Origin: Hirsutella rhossiliensis
Lineage: Eukaryota; Ascomycota; Sordariomycetes; Hypocreales; Ophiocordycipitaceae
Length of the DNA: 64,000 bases
Assembly (NCBI RefSeq): GCF_020360975.1
Contig: NW_025408670.1
Coordinates: forward strand, 4,402,001 to 4,466,000
Direction of reading: 5' to 3'
Shown here: one piece after another, positions 1-11,265 of the stretch
Layout: the number at the start of each line of letters is the position of its first letter
Position numbering within the stretch: the stretch's first letter is position 1
The notes under the pieces: model-generated
What the model was told of the DNA's origin: nothing
The model's database searches: none
Seen by the model: only the letters and a program-made list of their open reading frames with translations
Program-made: the position numbers and the translations under genes

Positions 1-1415
1 AGTCCCTGCTTTTAGACTATAATCGATTTAAAAGCGCCCTAGGTTTTAACGGTAAAAAGCACTTATTACTTAGCGTATATCTAAGTATTCGCGAACTATT
101 AAGGTTATTATAAGTAGTTTTCCCTTACCTTTTCCTTAGCTTTATTCGCTATAAGGTAAGTCTAGGTCTATAATAGGTAGTCCCCTTAGTATAAGATATA
201 GTTATAAGGGATTTTACTCTTCTTAGCCTTATATTTATCCTTACCTCTATTATATACTATACTTTTATATTAGCTATAAAGTTATATCGATATATACCGC
301 TTAGTAATATAGCTATATTTATAGTAGTTATAGTACCTTTATAGCTAGACTAACTTATTATAAGGTTTATATTAAAAGATTTATACTTTAAGGACTAAGC
401 CTAGGTTATAAAGCCTATTAGCCTCCTTTAAGCTACTAACCTTAATAAGTATAGTTATTACTATTAATATCTTAGATTAAGGGCATAGCGCTTAAGCTTA
501 AAAGACCTTAACTTTATTTACCTTTATAATCTTATAAAGTAATCGCTCCCTATCTACTATTACTACCCTTAAGGGGATATTCTTAGCGACTACTATATAC
601 GCGTAGTAGATAATTATAGCCTTTAGTTTAAATATAGCCTTAACTTAGCCTTAGTCCCTTTAATAGGCTCTCGCCGCGGTATTAAATATAACCGCGATAT
701 CTTTACTTTAGAGGCGCCTCGCCGCTATAGCGCTTATAGCTTTTAAGCCTATATTTACCGCCTTTACTATATCCTTTAGTTCGCGGCTTAGGATTTCGGG
801 CGGTGCCTTTATAGGGACTATAATAATCTTACGTTTATAGCGCGGTAGGACCTATTTTACTATAGCTTTATATTAGGTCGGTCCCTTAGTTTCGGCTACG
901 ACCGCGGCCTAGGTTCGCTTAGGGCCCCCTAAGCTTAAAGTAATACTTAGGTAGAGTTCTTCTTTAACTGCCTCCTTAATAGTATCTTAGATTATTATCT
1001 TAAAGCTCTTATCTACGTAGAGTACCGCTAATAACGCGCTACTAGCGCGGCTCTTTACCTTAGAGAGCCGTTTAACTACTACTTATACCCTACTAAACTA
1101 TATACTTAGGATAAAGCCCGCGAGTTTATTATATACTGCTTTTTCTATAGGGTCGCTTAGCGCCTAAGCTAGTATTATATCGCTACTTTAAGTTTATTAA
1201 CTTACCTTATCTAGGTATATAAATTTAGGTAGCGTCTCTTCGCGCTATATACTTTAATCGAGCCTAGTATATTAAGGGCCGCTACTATATCTACCTACCC
1301 CTTAGCCTTAGCGTAGTATTATTACTAAGGGTAATTAATACTACTAAATTAATTCCTAGTATTATTTAGTATTTTAGTTATAATATATACTTATTATAAG
1401 CGTATATTAGTCTTA
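1..1415 (-). pseudogene. LINE (Tad-like) ORF1/Gag relic, RIP-mutated
   Basis: Read on the minus strand, this stretch keeps a protein-like frame interrupted only by TAA/TAG. Near its end are candidate zinc knuckles. At 336 down to 295 the CX2CX4HX4C spacing is kept, but all four ligands read Tyr, as expected from TGY to TAY and CAY to TAY changes. A second array with CX2CX4HX6C-like spacing follows at about 270-220, and a third cysteine-like cluster lies further downstream. Upstream is a segment resembling the basic, alanine-rich ORF1 of Tad-clade non-LTR elements (Ala-Ala-Arg-Arg-Leu around the middle). ORF1 of such elements is an RNA-binding Gag-like protein. The reverse transcriptase ORF would lie to the left, outside the window. 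The identity is inference from the zinc-knuckle order and wording; it could be another Gag type. The right boundary at about 1415 is where inverted CopA sequence begins. Confidence 0.45.
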
Positions 1416-1823
1416 TAAGAAGTTTTTTTAATCGTTATAGTATTTATATTTAATAGTCTTTAAGCCTTTTATTTATACGCTTTATTATTAACTTAGCTTA
1501 TATAAAGCTAGGGGGCCTAAGTAACTAATTTATATATACTAAAGAAGGCTATCTCTTTAGGCTACTAAAAGAAGGTCCTTTAAACTTACTTTTTTTTAAG
1601 TAAGGAAAGCTAACTTCTTAAGTAGTTTCTTCTTAAATATAGGTTAGAATTTAAAAATAAATTAACTAAATTTCTCTTTAATAGGCCTAATTATTTAACT
1701 CTTTTAGACTAGCCTTATAGGCTTAGATATTATATTTTAAATAATTCCTTTTTCTTTAAAAGTTAAAAGGAAATTAAGCTTATTATAAATTAAAGGTAAA
1801 AAGCTACCCTTTTTTATTAAAGA
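1416..1823 (-). mobile_element. CopA-3 fragment a: inverted Ty1/copia internal sequence
   Basis: Reverse-complement reading aligns with the pol-proximal part of the CopA element, about 13330 back to 12925 of CopA-2 and about 4620-4190 of CopA-1. It is heavily RIP-mutated and has no open frame. It continues collinearly in 31823-32734, so the 30 kb between the two pieces was inserted later. The left end at about 1415 abuts LINE-like sequence and is approximate. Confidence 0.75.
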
Positions 1824-2024
1824 ATTTATATAAACCTATTATTATTATTAATTATTAAGATTATACTAGTAACCTATCTAAAGGTATTTAAAACTTCGGC
1901 GTTAAATAAAATGGAAAAACTAAAGTACTTAAAGAAAACCCTCCTTTCTTTTATAGCTAGTCCGCCCTTATACTAGGTCGCGGTTATAATATATAGGAAT
2001 ATTATACTAGCTATCTTAGGTATT
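1824..2024. other. Left flank of an unassigned insertion in CopA-3
   Basis: These 200 bp lie between the broken CopA-3 and the TSD of CopA-1. They begin with an ATT/TAA-rich simple tract and hold no recognisable domain. With 30532-31822 they form the remains of an insertion of about 1.5 kb once CopA-1 is removed. A sequence of about 16 bp from inverted CopA is present at both outer edges of this insertion (around 1808-1823 and 31817-31832). The long duplication and the simple-repeat end would suit a minus-strand non-LTR element, but no protein domain confirms it. Confidence 0.35.
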
Positions 2025-2029
2025 ATTAT

Positions 2030-2510
2030 TATCGCGAAGTATAGCCTGATTTCGTAGTTCTTAAAGATATCTTTTAGTAAGAGGGACTAAGGAAGCTAAA
2101 AACACTTAGTATAAAAGAAGGAAGAAGGAGCTAAAAAGAGGGTAGGGGTATAAGGGGAAGTATAAGTAGCGATAGCTTCCTATAAAAGTAATAAGAAATA
2201 AGATAGATATACCGGCAATGGCTAAAAAGGAGGGGAAAAACTAGTAAAAAGCTTAGTAGTTAAAAGGATATTAATAGGTTCTTTAAGTAGGATTTTCTTT
2301 ATTAATTAATATACTAAATAAATATAAAAAAGGGCGTTAAATAAAGTAAAGAAAGGAGTAAGGTAATATAATAATTACTCCCTTATTATAATTACTACCC
2401 TTATAAGAATTAAATATCTCTGCCTTACCTATCTATCCCTTTACTTTTACTTTTACCTTTATATATTTTATATATACTTTTTATATCTCTCTTTATAAGT
2501 ATTATAAGCT
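2030..2510 (+). repeat. CopA-1 5' LTR
   Basis: Homologous over its length to 10766-11251, 16598-17083, 30054-30526, 58140-58616 and, inverted, 62964-63455. It begins TATCGCGAAG. The matching CTTCGCGAGA end has decayed to ctttataagt. A degraded initiator-tRNA primer site (attataagct) follows directly. Confidence 0.85.
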
Positions 2511-5500
2511 TAGGAGGAATAGTATTTCTATACCTTCTAGCTACTATAAAAAGCACCTTTTTTATATCCTTTATAGCTTCCTTTTACCCCTCTTACTAAA
2601 AAAGCCGATTTTTACTTAACTTTTTTACCCTTCCTTATAATAATAACGAAAACCGACTCTTTTACTATCCTTATAGTCTATAAGACGATTCTTATAAAGC
2701 CCTAAGATTAAGATAAGTAGGTAAAGGAGCTATTAGCTTATATAGATAGAGCTATTTATAATTTAGTCTTCTTTAATAAGTAGGACCTTCTTAAGCCCCC
2801 TCTTTATCTTAGCGTAACGGATTTTATAAAAAGAGCTTCCCTTTTCTTTAAGTTAACCTTTATATAGTAAAGAGCTTTTTCTACTACCTTAGGTAACTAC
2901 GAAAGTTATTAAATAGAATACCTTTATAAGATAAAGCTACTAACTACTATATATATAGCGATAATAAAATCCGTTAGTACTATAAAGCTAATTTCTCTTT
3001 AAGAGGAAAAGACTCTTAAATAGTAGCTTTTAAAGCTCGAGACCTTAATAGCTCCTTTAAGGGGCTATATAACTAACCGAATTAGGAAGACCTATATAGT
3101 ATACCTAGGAGCCTTTTTTACTAGGAACCTACTAGCTTCTTTATAGCTAGCTAAGTAAAAAGAAATCCTTAAGGAAGCTAACTAATACTTCTTAATAAAA
3201 GCTCTTTTTAGCTAGTAGCTATAGGATATACCTCTACTAATAAAGCCTATTAGTAATAGTTACTTAACTATCTTTTAAGAAGCTAGCTAAGAACTAAATA
3301 AAGAGGCTATTAAAGTATAATAATAAGTAGTCTTATTTCTTTATAGCTAGTACTCGACCTAGATAGTTCGACCTATAGCCCTTATTACTATAGCCCCCGC
3401 TACTATAGCTATTACTCCTTTAGCTCCTCTTCCCTTAAGAGCCTTAACGTTATCTTTAACTATAGCTATAGCTTTAGCCCTAGCTCTACCTCTTACTCTA
3501 GGCCCGGCCCTAGGCCTATTAGTTAGACCGGCCCGACTAGTCCCTTAATAGACCTTTTAGTCTATTAGTTAAAAAATTAAGGAACTAGTCGAAATTAAAC
3601 CTCTTTATTAAAATTAATAATAAAGGGTAAAAAGGGGAGGTTTTTAAGTAGACCTTTTAGACTAAGATAAGGATTCCTTAAAGAGATAATATATAAGGAG
3701 GAATTAACCTACCTACTAAGTATATAAAAAGCCTTATTAGCTAGAAGACTACTAATAGGTCTTCGAGGAAAACCGACTTAAAGGAGTTAACCTTTTAAAG
3801 AGGCTATAAGAAATAGTATAATAGTCTCTTAAGTAGGACCCCTTATTATAGAAGAAGATACACGAGATTTAGGTTACTAAGAAATAGTAACTAATAATAA
3901 CGCTGCTTTTATTCGAGCTATAAATTTAAGGAAAAATCGTTAGTATAGTAAACCTAGCCTATATTTTCCTTATAGATTAATAAAGCTAAGACTAACCGTT
4001 AGGACCCTTTAACTATCCCTTATAAAAATTAGCTATCCTTAACTTTATTACTTCCCTTAATATTTATAATATACTCTTATAATTTTAGTTTTTTAAGAAA
4101 GTATAAAGGGAATATCTTATTACTAAGGAATTAACTATATAGATAGAGGGATATAAAAGGGTAAATTATATAATAAAATTACTTAATAGGTTTATATAAA
4201 TTCTTTAATAAAAAAGGGTAGCCTTTTACCTTTAATTTTTAATAAGCTTAATTTCCTTTTACTTTCTTTAAGAGAAAGGAATCTTCTAGGATATAACGTC
4301 TAAGCTTATAAGACTAGTCTAAAAGAATTAAACTATTAAACTTATCGAAGAGAATTTTAGTTAACTTATTCTTAAATTCCGACCTATTTATAAGAAGGAA
4401 CTACTTAAGAAGTTAGCTTTCCTTACTAAGAGGAATAGGTCTACTATAAAGAACCTACTTCCTATAGCCTAAGGAGACGGTCTTCTTTAGTATATATAAC
4501 TTAGTTACCTAGGCCCCCTAGCTTTATATAAGCTAGGCTAATAATAGGGCGTATAAATAAGGGGCTTAAAGACTATTAAATATAAATACTATAGCTAAGG
4601 AAAGACTAAGAAACGAATTTTTAAACGAACCCCTTTATAGCTAGAGCAGCTATATAAGGAAATTTAAGTCGACTAAACTAACGTCTTTAAGGATTAAGAA
4701 AGCTTTATTAAGGTAATGTTTTTTATAGACGCTTTTTTAAGGATAGTTTTCCCTTATTTCTTATAAACCTACCTAAGTAAGTATAACTAGTCTACCTTCT
4801 AAGACTTTATTAACTAGATAAAATCCTACTTTAGCTATAAGGTAAAGAAGATATAGTTTAATAGAGAGCTATTTATAAAGGATATCTTAAATTAGCTTTA
4901 AAAAAAGGGTATTTTACCCCTCCGTTAGTACTAAATACCTAGGCTTAGAATAAAAAGGTAGAAATATTAAGGGGTACTATAATAAAAAGGGCCTATATAA
5001 TAAGACTTACTATAAAGCTTCCTTATAACCTTTAAAGGGAAGTCGTTAAGACTGCCTATTACTTTTAAAACTAGACCCTTAAAGGGACTACTTAAGGAAT
5101 AGACTAAAAATCCCCTCTTAAGCTTTTTATAAAAAAGAGGGCTTCGCTAGCCTACCTTTATACCTATAGCTATAAGGTATATATAATAACTACCGATATA
5201 TAGCTAAAAAGAAAGAAGAAAAGAAAGCTTAATCTTAGATCCTTTATTAGTTACCTCGTTAGTTATAATTCTATAAATATCTTCTAGATCTAGATTCTTC
5301 TTTTATAAAAGTTTATTTTAACTAAGGATATAATTTTCGACGAATCTAGGTTCTTTAATAGAAAGAGGGATTAATAGCCCTTCTTACTCTTATAACGTTA
5401 GCTAATTTAAAAGATCTAAATCCCCCCTTTCTAATAGTCTTAAAAAGAGGTCCTAGATATAGAAATATAAGAAGAAACTAACGTTAAAGTAGTTAAGGAT

Positions 5501-7595
5501 AACGCTAACTTTAAAAAAAAGGAAGCTATTAAATTAAATAATCTAAATAAAGAAGGAAACTATAGGAAAGTAGTAGAGCTAGAATACGCCTACCTTCTTA
5601 TACTTCCTCTTATAAAATAAAAAGAAGATCTAAAAGTAGCTTTTTTAGTTAGTCTTTCTATCTTAACCCTTAAGGGGGTAGGAAAGGTACCTCTCTTAAA
5701 GGATTACCTAGCTACCTTTTTATCCTTACTTTAAGAAGTAAAGGAAGGTATAGGGCCTAATATAGTTACTAAAGAATACTAACCTCTTTTTTATTTCGAT
5801 CGTTTTTCTAACTTTTATTTAACGCTAATAAAAGATAGTTCTTATAGAGCGTTTATAGTAAGCCGGCTTTTTAAGCTATAGCTATTAGTAAGGAAGGTAT
5901 ATAAAAGAGACCTCTTAGACCTACTAGTAAACTAAAAGTAGCTAGAAAGACACCCTTTTAGAGACTAGTTTTTCTAGGCTTAGAAAAACTACCTAGCTTT
6001 ATATAAAGAGATAGGGTCTTTTAAAGAGGCCCTTAAAGAAAAGGTAAGAAGAGAATAGGTCCTTAGCTATAAGTAGGTCTTTATTTATAAGACTAATAAA
6101 TATAGCTTCCTTTAAAAGTATAAAGCCTAGCTAGTTATTTATAGGAATTAATAGGAAAAGGGGGATCTACTTACTAAGGTAACTACCTTAATAAGGATAT
6201 CTTTTTAAACCCTTATAGCTATAGTAGTAGAATTTAACCTCGAGCTCGATTAGATAGATATAGTTAACGCCTTTATTAACTACCCTCTTAAGAAAAAAGA
6301 AGTTATCTATATATAACTTCTTCTTAGTTATTAATAGCTAGGAAAGGTTCTATAGCTTAGGAAAACTCTATATAGACTATAAAGATTACCCCTTTTTTAG
6401 TAATAGTATTTAATAGGTTCCCTTAAAGCTCTAGGCTTTAAGAAAGTCCCTTAGGAACTATATATAATATAAAAGGGTAAATTTATAGTCTTTTTCTACG
6501 TCGACGATATTATCTATACCTACCTAAAAGAGAAAGAAGTAACTACTAAGGAGGCTATAAAAGGCCTATAATAAAATTATAAAATAACTAAGCTAAGGGA
6601 GCTAAAGTAGTTCCTAAGGATATAAATCCTTTAAAATAGATCTTAATAGACTATCTAGCTTACTTAAGACGCCTATATCGATAAGGTCGCTTATAAATTC
6701 CTCTTTAATTCCCTTAATAAAAAGCTTCCCTTTATACCTATATTAAATAAAGAGCTTTTACTTAATCTATCCTTTTAAGCTAAGGGGTAAGAAATATATA
6801 AATATTAATAGAAGGTAAGCTTATTACTTTTTTTTAGCTATTTCTATTAAACTAGATATCTCTTTTACGGTCTCCTAGCTAGCTAAGTATAACTAGAATC
6901 CTAGCCCTAGGTATTAAGAAGTAATAGACTAAGCTATCCTTTATCTTTATTTAATAAGATTATATAGTCTATACTTTAAAGGGTAAGGAAGGAAATTAGC
7001 TACCGAAATCTTCCTTTATTTAAGCGATTTATCCTTTCTAAATAATTCCTTAGATAGAAAGAGCTTATAAGGGTTTATTATATCCCTTTTTAAAGGAACT
7101 ATTACTTAAAGAGCTTTAAAGTAAGCTATTATTATAACTTTAAGTATAGAGGTAGAGCTACTAGCTCTTTTAAAAGTATTAAAAGAAGCGATTTTCCTTA
7201 GCCGGCTACTAATATCTTTATAACTATAAATTCTATCCCTATTAGCTATAGAATATAATAATATATAGACTATATAAATTCTTATAAAGGAAAATAGTAA
7301 GCTATTAACCTAGCTATAGTATATCGATATCTATTAGTATTAGTTATACTAAGAAGTTTAAAGGGGACTTATTTCTATCTATTAAGTTTTAATAGTATTA
7401 ATAAAAGCTAATAGTCTTATAAAGCCCTTACTAAAGTAAAAGCTAGCTATCCTTTTATAGTAAATTAAGCTAAAAGACGTTTAAGAGAAGCTATCCTTAA
7501 AGGCCTACCTTAAGAGTCTATAAGAAGAGCTAATAGCCTATATAAGAAGGTAATATCTATAGCTAAAAAAGAAGGAAGAGGCCTTTCCTTTTAAA
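2511..7595 (+). pseudogene. CopA-1 Gag-Pol (5' part), RIP-destroyed
   Basis: This is the copia-type polyprotein: an Ala/Pro-rich Gag segment near 3340-3550, then protease, integrase, reverse transcriptase and the start of RNase H. It is collinear with CopA-2 but more mutated, with stops every few codons. The RT signature Tyr-Val-Asp-Asp survives at 6497-6508. In the integrase the second catalytic Asp of the Ser-Asp-Gly-Glu block is Asn (about 4860-4862) and the neighbouring Gly is Arg, all G-to-A changes. The order integrase before RT places it in Ty1/copia (Pseudoviridae-like). The reading is cut by GypB at 7600 and its last few hundred bases resume at 29823. It cannot be translated. Confidence 0.8.
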
Positions 7596-7600
7596 GGGCC

Positions 7601-7857
7601 TATAAGAGCGCTACTAAGAGGTATAAGCTAATAAAGCACTTAGGTATATAGTATAAATATATTAGTAGGGTATTAATAGGGAATTATACCTACCCCGCTT
7701 ATATAATATAAACTACTTACCTTTTTAATAAAAGTAGAAAAATCCCTCTTTTTATAAGCTTTAGTCTTATAATAAGGAGAATATAATATATATAGCGTAG
7801 TACCTCTAGCTATCTTTACTACCTAACTAATTATACCGTAATATATATTCCCTTATA
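7601..7857 (+). repeat. GypB 5' LTR
   Basis: 257 bp, the same length as both right-hand copies. It is bounded on the left by TSD gggcc. It starts TATAAGAGCGC and ends TTCCCTTATA. Confidence 0.85.
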
Positions 7858-8923
7858 ATTTTTAAAGCTTCCTTTTTTAGTTACCTAGTAAAAATAGCTA
7901 CTTAAAAAAGACTATATAACGCTCCTATAGTAGGACGTAGTAGTTAACTAGTTAGGGCCTCTTTATTATATATATTAAGTATCTACTTAAGAGATAAAAA
8001 ATAAGAAGATATATCCTTAGAATAAACCCTTACTATAGATAGCGTTATAACTATATTAAAGATATCGCTACCTATAAGCGTAAGATAACCGTCTTATAAG
8101 GAAAGGCTTATAGCTTTATAAGCGCGGGTTAAGGAGTTAAAAGAGACGAAATACTTATAAGATCGCGTTATATAATTAAAGGAGGAAATTACTAAACGCG
8201 CTAGTACTATCGCTACTTATTTAAGGAAGCATTAATAGTCTTACTCCCTTAAATTAAACGGTAGTTATATAAGTAAGGTTAAGATTAAAAACATCGCTTA
8301 ATTATCTTAACCTACTAATATATAGAAACGTCTAAACTAAACTTACGATTTAAAGGACGCCTTTAAGGCAGCGCTTAAATGTTTTTATCGCGATAAAATA
8401 AAAATCTTTTATACGGTAGATTATATATATAGCGACTATAAAGCAAGATAGCGCTAATACCTTAAAGAATAAACGCTAATTAACTAAACTAAATATAGTA
8501 TAGATTAAGTATACTTTAAGGAATAAATACTTATCTTAATTAAGGATACTATAAATAAAGATATACTATTAGTAATATAATTAAAAGAGGCTCGCTAATA
8601 AGAAGGCTAGTCCCTCTTAGAGTTTAGCTTATACCTTAACTCCTTAAAAAGGTATTTTAAACGCCTATTAAAAAAGGTATATACTCTTATATATTTTACT
8701 AAGTTATAGCTATAACTTTAAGACTAAATTAACCTTTACTTAATACTTATTTATACTTATTAATAGGAAGAGCTTATATAAGTCGCCTAATAATATTAGG
8801 ATACTACTATTAATAAGAGGCGATATACTAATACTACTTCTACCCTTAAAGGAACTAAGAATAAAAATAGTACTATGCCTTAAGGTAGTATATATAAAGG
8901 AAGGAATTAAAGAAGCTAATAAG
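7858..8923 (+). pseudogene. GypB Gag relic
   Basis: This is the only internal sequence between the GypB 5' LTR and the GypA insertion, so by position it is leader plus Gag. It contains a lysine/glutamate-rich frame with many TAA/TAG stops around 8050-8890. No zinc knuckle could be placed with confidence. The frame is interrupted by the GypA TSD at 8924-8928 and resumes after 23088. Function is assigned from position only. Confidence 0.5.
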
Positions 8924-8928
8924 CTAAG

Positions 8929-9398
8929 TATTACGACTATAGTTAGCGGGCCGTAAGAGAGCCGGCTATATTTATATAATAAAGCGGCTCGGAATAATAG
9001 TTAGGATAAGAAGTTACTTAGGCTTAGCTTACCTAGAGCGTATATAAGCTAAGTAAGCCTTATATAAATAAATTACTACTTAGGAGTATAGCTTATAAGT
9101 AAGCTATAGTAAGCTATAAAGGGGATTACGGCTAGGACTATAATCTAAGGATAGTCTTTATAGGTATATATAGCTACCTACTTTTACTCTTTTAGATAAA
9201 TAGCTCTCTAGCTTTTAATATAGATCTTTATTATAATTCTATCTCTAATTCTAATTACCTAGTTATAGTCTATAGTCTATAACCTTTAACTTATTACTAA
9301 CGTAATATACTTATTATTACTTAGACTACGCCCTATTATATCTACTAATATAAACCCCTTAATAGGTTTATCCCTTAAGAATAATACCGGTTATTATA
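8929..9398 (+). repeat. GypA 5' LTR
   Basis: 470 bp, equal in length to 22614-23083. The ends TATTACGAC / GTCGTTATA (the latter read in the 3' copy) are near inverted repeats. Confidence 0.88.
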
Positions 9399-10760
9399 TA
9401 TTAAAAGCTCTTATTTAATATAATACCGCGTTACTCTAAGTAATATCGTAACTATTAATATACTTATATAGTAAGCTAGATTAACTAACTCTAAAGCTAC
9501 TATATCGCCTTAAGATATAATACGCGAGATTATTACCCTTCGATATAAGGTATAGTTACTTAAGAATAGAGGAGGTAATAGATAAGTTAGGGACCTTAGA
9601 GAAGTAATTAAACTAAAATAGCTAGGACTATTCGACGGTACTTATAGTACGCTTTAAGACTTTCTTACTTAACTTAAGGCCTACTACCGGTTTTACCTTA
9701 CTAAACTCTTAGACCTAGTCGAAAAGGTACTTTATATAAGAAATTATTTATCTAAAATAGTACTTACTTAGTTTAAACCTATTATAAGGGATTTTCTCGA
9801 TAACTAACTAGCGCGACGAGATAACGAGATAGATAAAGTCTTTACTAGTTTCTAAGGATTCGAAGAAGCTATTATAAAGGTATTTATAATAACTAATAAG
9901 GAACGAGAAGCTAAATAGAAACTTTAAGAACTTTAATAAAGGATCTTAGTATTAGATTATACTATAAAGTTCCGTTAAGTTACCTTAAAGCTTAATTAGG
10001 AAAACGAACCTTTTATATTACGATTCTATAACGGGCTTAAAGAAGAAGTTAAGGACGAGCTCTATAAGGAAAATCGACTTAATAACCTCTTAGACTATAT
10101 TACTATAGTAGTATAAATCGACGATAGATAGTATACGCAACGCTAAGAAAAGAAATAAGAAAAAGAAAACTAAAACCCTTCTTATAGGAATAACTTTAAC
10201 TAACGCGCTAACTATAAAAAGAAGCGTAAAACTCCTATTACTTATACCTATATAACTAACTTAAGTAAGATAAATCTAGATATAATATAGAAAAGTAAAA
10301 GAAAGTATTTTAACTATAGGAAACTTAGATATTACTTTAAGGAATATAGATAACCTTATAAGGAGAAGAAAACCTACTAGGTACTAGCCTTAAAAGGTAA
10401 GAAATACCTAAACGCTATTAATAGATAGGAACTAAAGTATAAACTCCTTAGTTAAACTATATACTACGACGATAAATATATAGTATACTTAAGCGATAAG
10501 AATAGTACTAGATAGTTCTTAAAGCTACTAAAGAAAACCCTTATAATAATATAATAAAGGGATCCTAAAATATAGAAATAAGTTAAATTCGTAGAACTAA
10601 AATACCCCTATTTTAAAGGAGTCTCTTAAGACTAAATTAAGAAGACTAGTAAACGATTCTATAAAGATATATAAAATAAAAATTAATAATAATAATAGGT
10701 AGTTTATAAATAATATAATAAAGAAGATATAGATATAGCCCTTATACTTACGAAACTTAG
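9399..10760 (+). pseudogene. GypA Gag relic with zinc knuckle turned to tyrosines
   Basis: The protein-like plus frame includes an acidic/basic segment near 9600-10140 and, at 10306-10347, a nucleocapsid knuckle with exact CX2CX4HX4C spacing. All four ligand positions now read Tyr and the usual Gly before the His position is Arg. These are the changes expected from RIP on TGY, CAY and GGR codons. Gag packages element RNA, and this copy could not bind zinc. CopA-2 interrupts the element just downstream (TSD 10761-10765). Confidence 0.7.
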
Positions 10761-10765
10761 ATAGT

Positions 10766-11251
10766 TATCGCGAAGCGTAGCCTAATTTCGTAGTTCTCGG
10801 AGATATCCCTTAGTATAAGGGACTAAGGAAGCTAAAAACACCTAGTATAAAAGAAGGAAGAAGGAGCTAAAAAGAGGTATAGAAAGGAGGGTAAGGGCAT
10901 AAGGGGAAGTAAAAGTAGCGATGATTTCCTATAGAGGTAGCGAAAGATAAGACGGATATACCGGTAACGGCTAGAAAAGAGGGGAAAAACCGGTAAAAAG
11001 CTCGGTAGTCGAAAGGATATTAGTAGCTTCTTTAAGTAGGATCTTCTTTATTAATCGAGATACTAAATAGGTATAAAGAGGGGCGTTAGATAAAGGAAAG
11101 AAGGATAATTAAGGCAATATAATAATTACTCCCCTACCTTTATTACTGCTCCTATAAGAATTAAATCTCTTTGCCTTACCTATCTGACCCCTTACTTTTA
11201 ATTTTACCTTTATATATTTTATATATACTTCTTATATCTCTCTTCGCGAGA
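10766..11251 (+). repeat. CopA-2 5' LTR
   Basis: 486 bp, the same length as the 3' copy. Near-perfect terminal inverted repeat: TATCGCGAAG at the start, CTTCGCGAGA at the end. The termini differ from the usual TG...CA. Confidence 0.92.
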
Positions 11252-11265
11252 GTTATAAGCCCGGG
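11252..11265 (+). other. CopA primer-binding site, half initiator tRNA-Met type
   Basis: The sequence gttataagcccggg directly follows the LTR. It is complementary to the anticodon arm of fungal initiator tRNA-Met except for one A where G is expected (ttatAag versus ttatGag), a TpG-to-TpA RIP-type change. Copia-like elements prime from an internally cleaved initiator tRNA at this arm. The tRNA match is from general knowledge of the tRNA, not from a gene in the window. Confidence 0.6.

Noticed and set aside
7601..7857. GypB LTR considered as a MITE because of the TATAAG/CTTATA ends
   Set aside because: Inverted similarity is only about 6-7 bp, and the unit flanks a chromovirus with a 5-bp TSD, which identifies it as an LTR.
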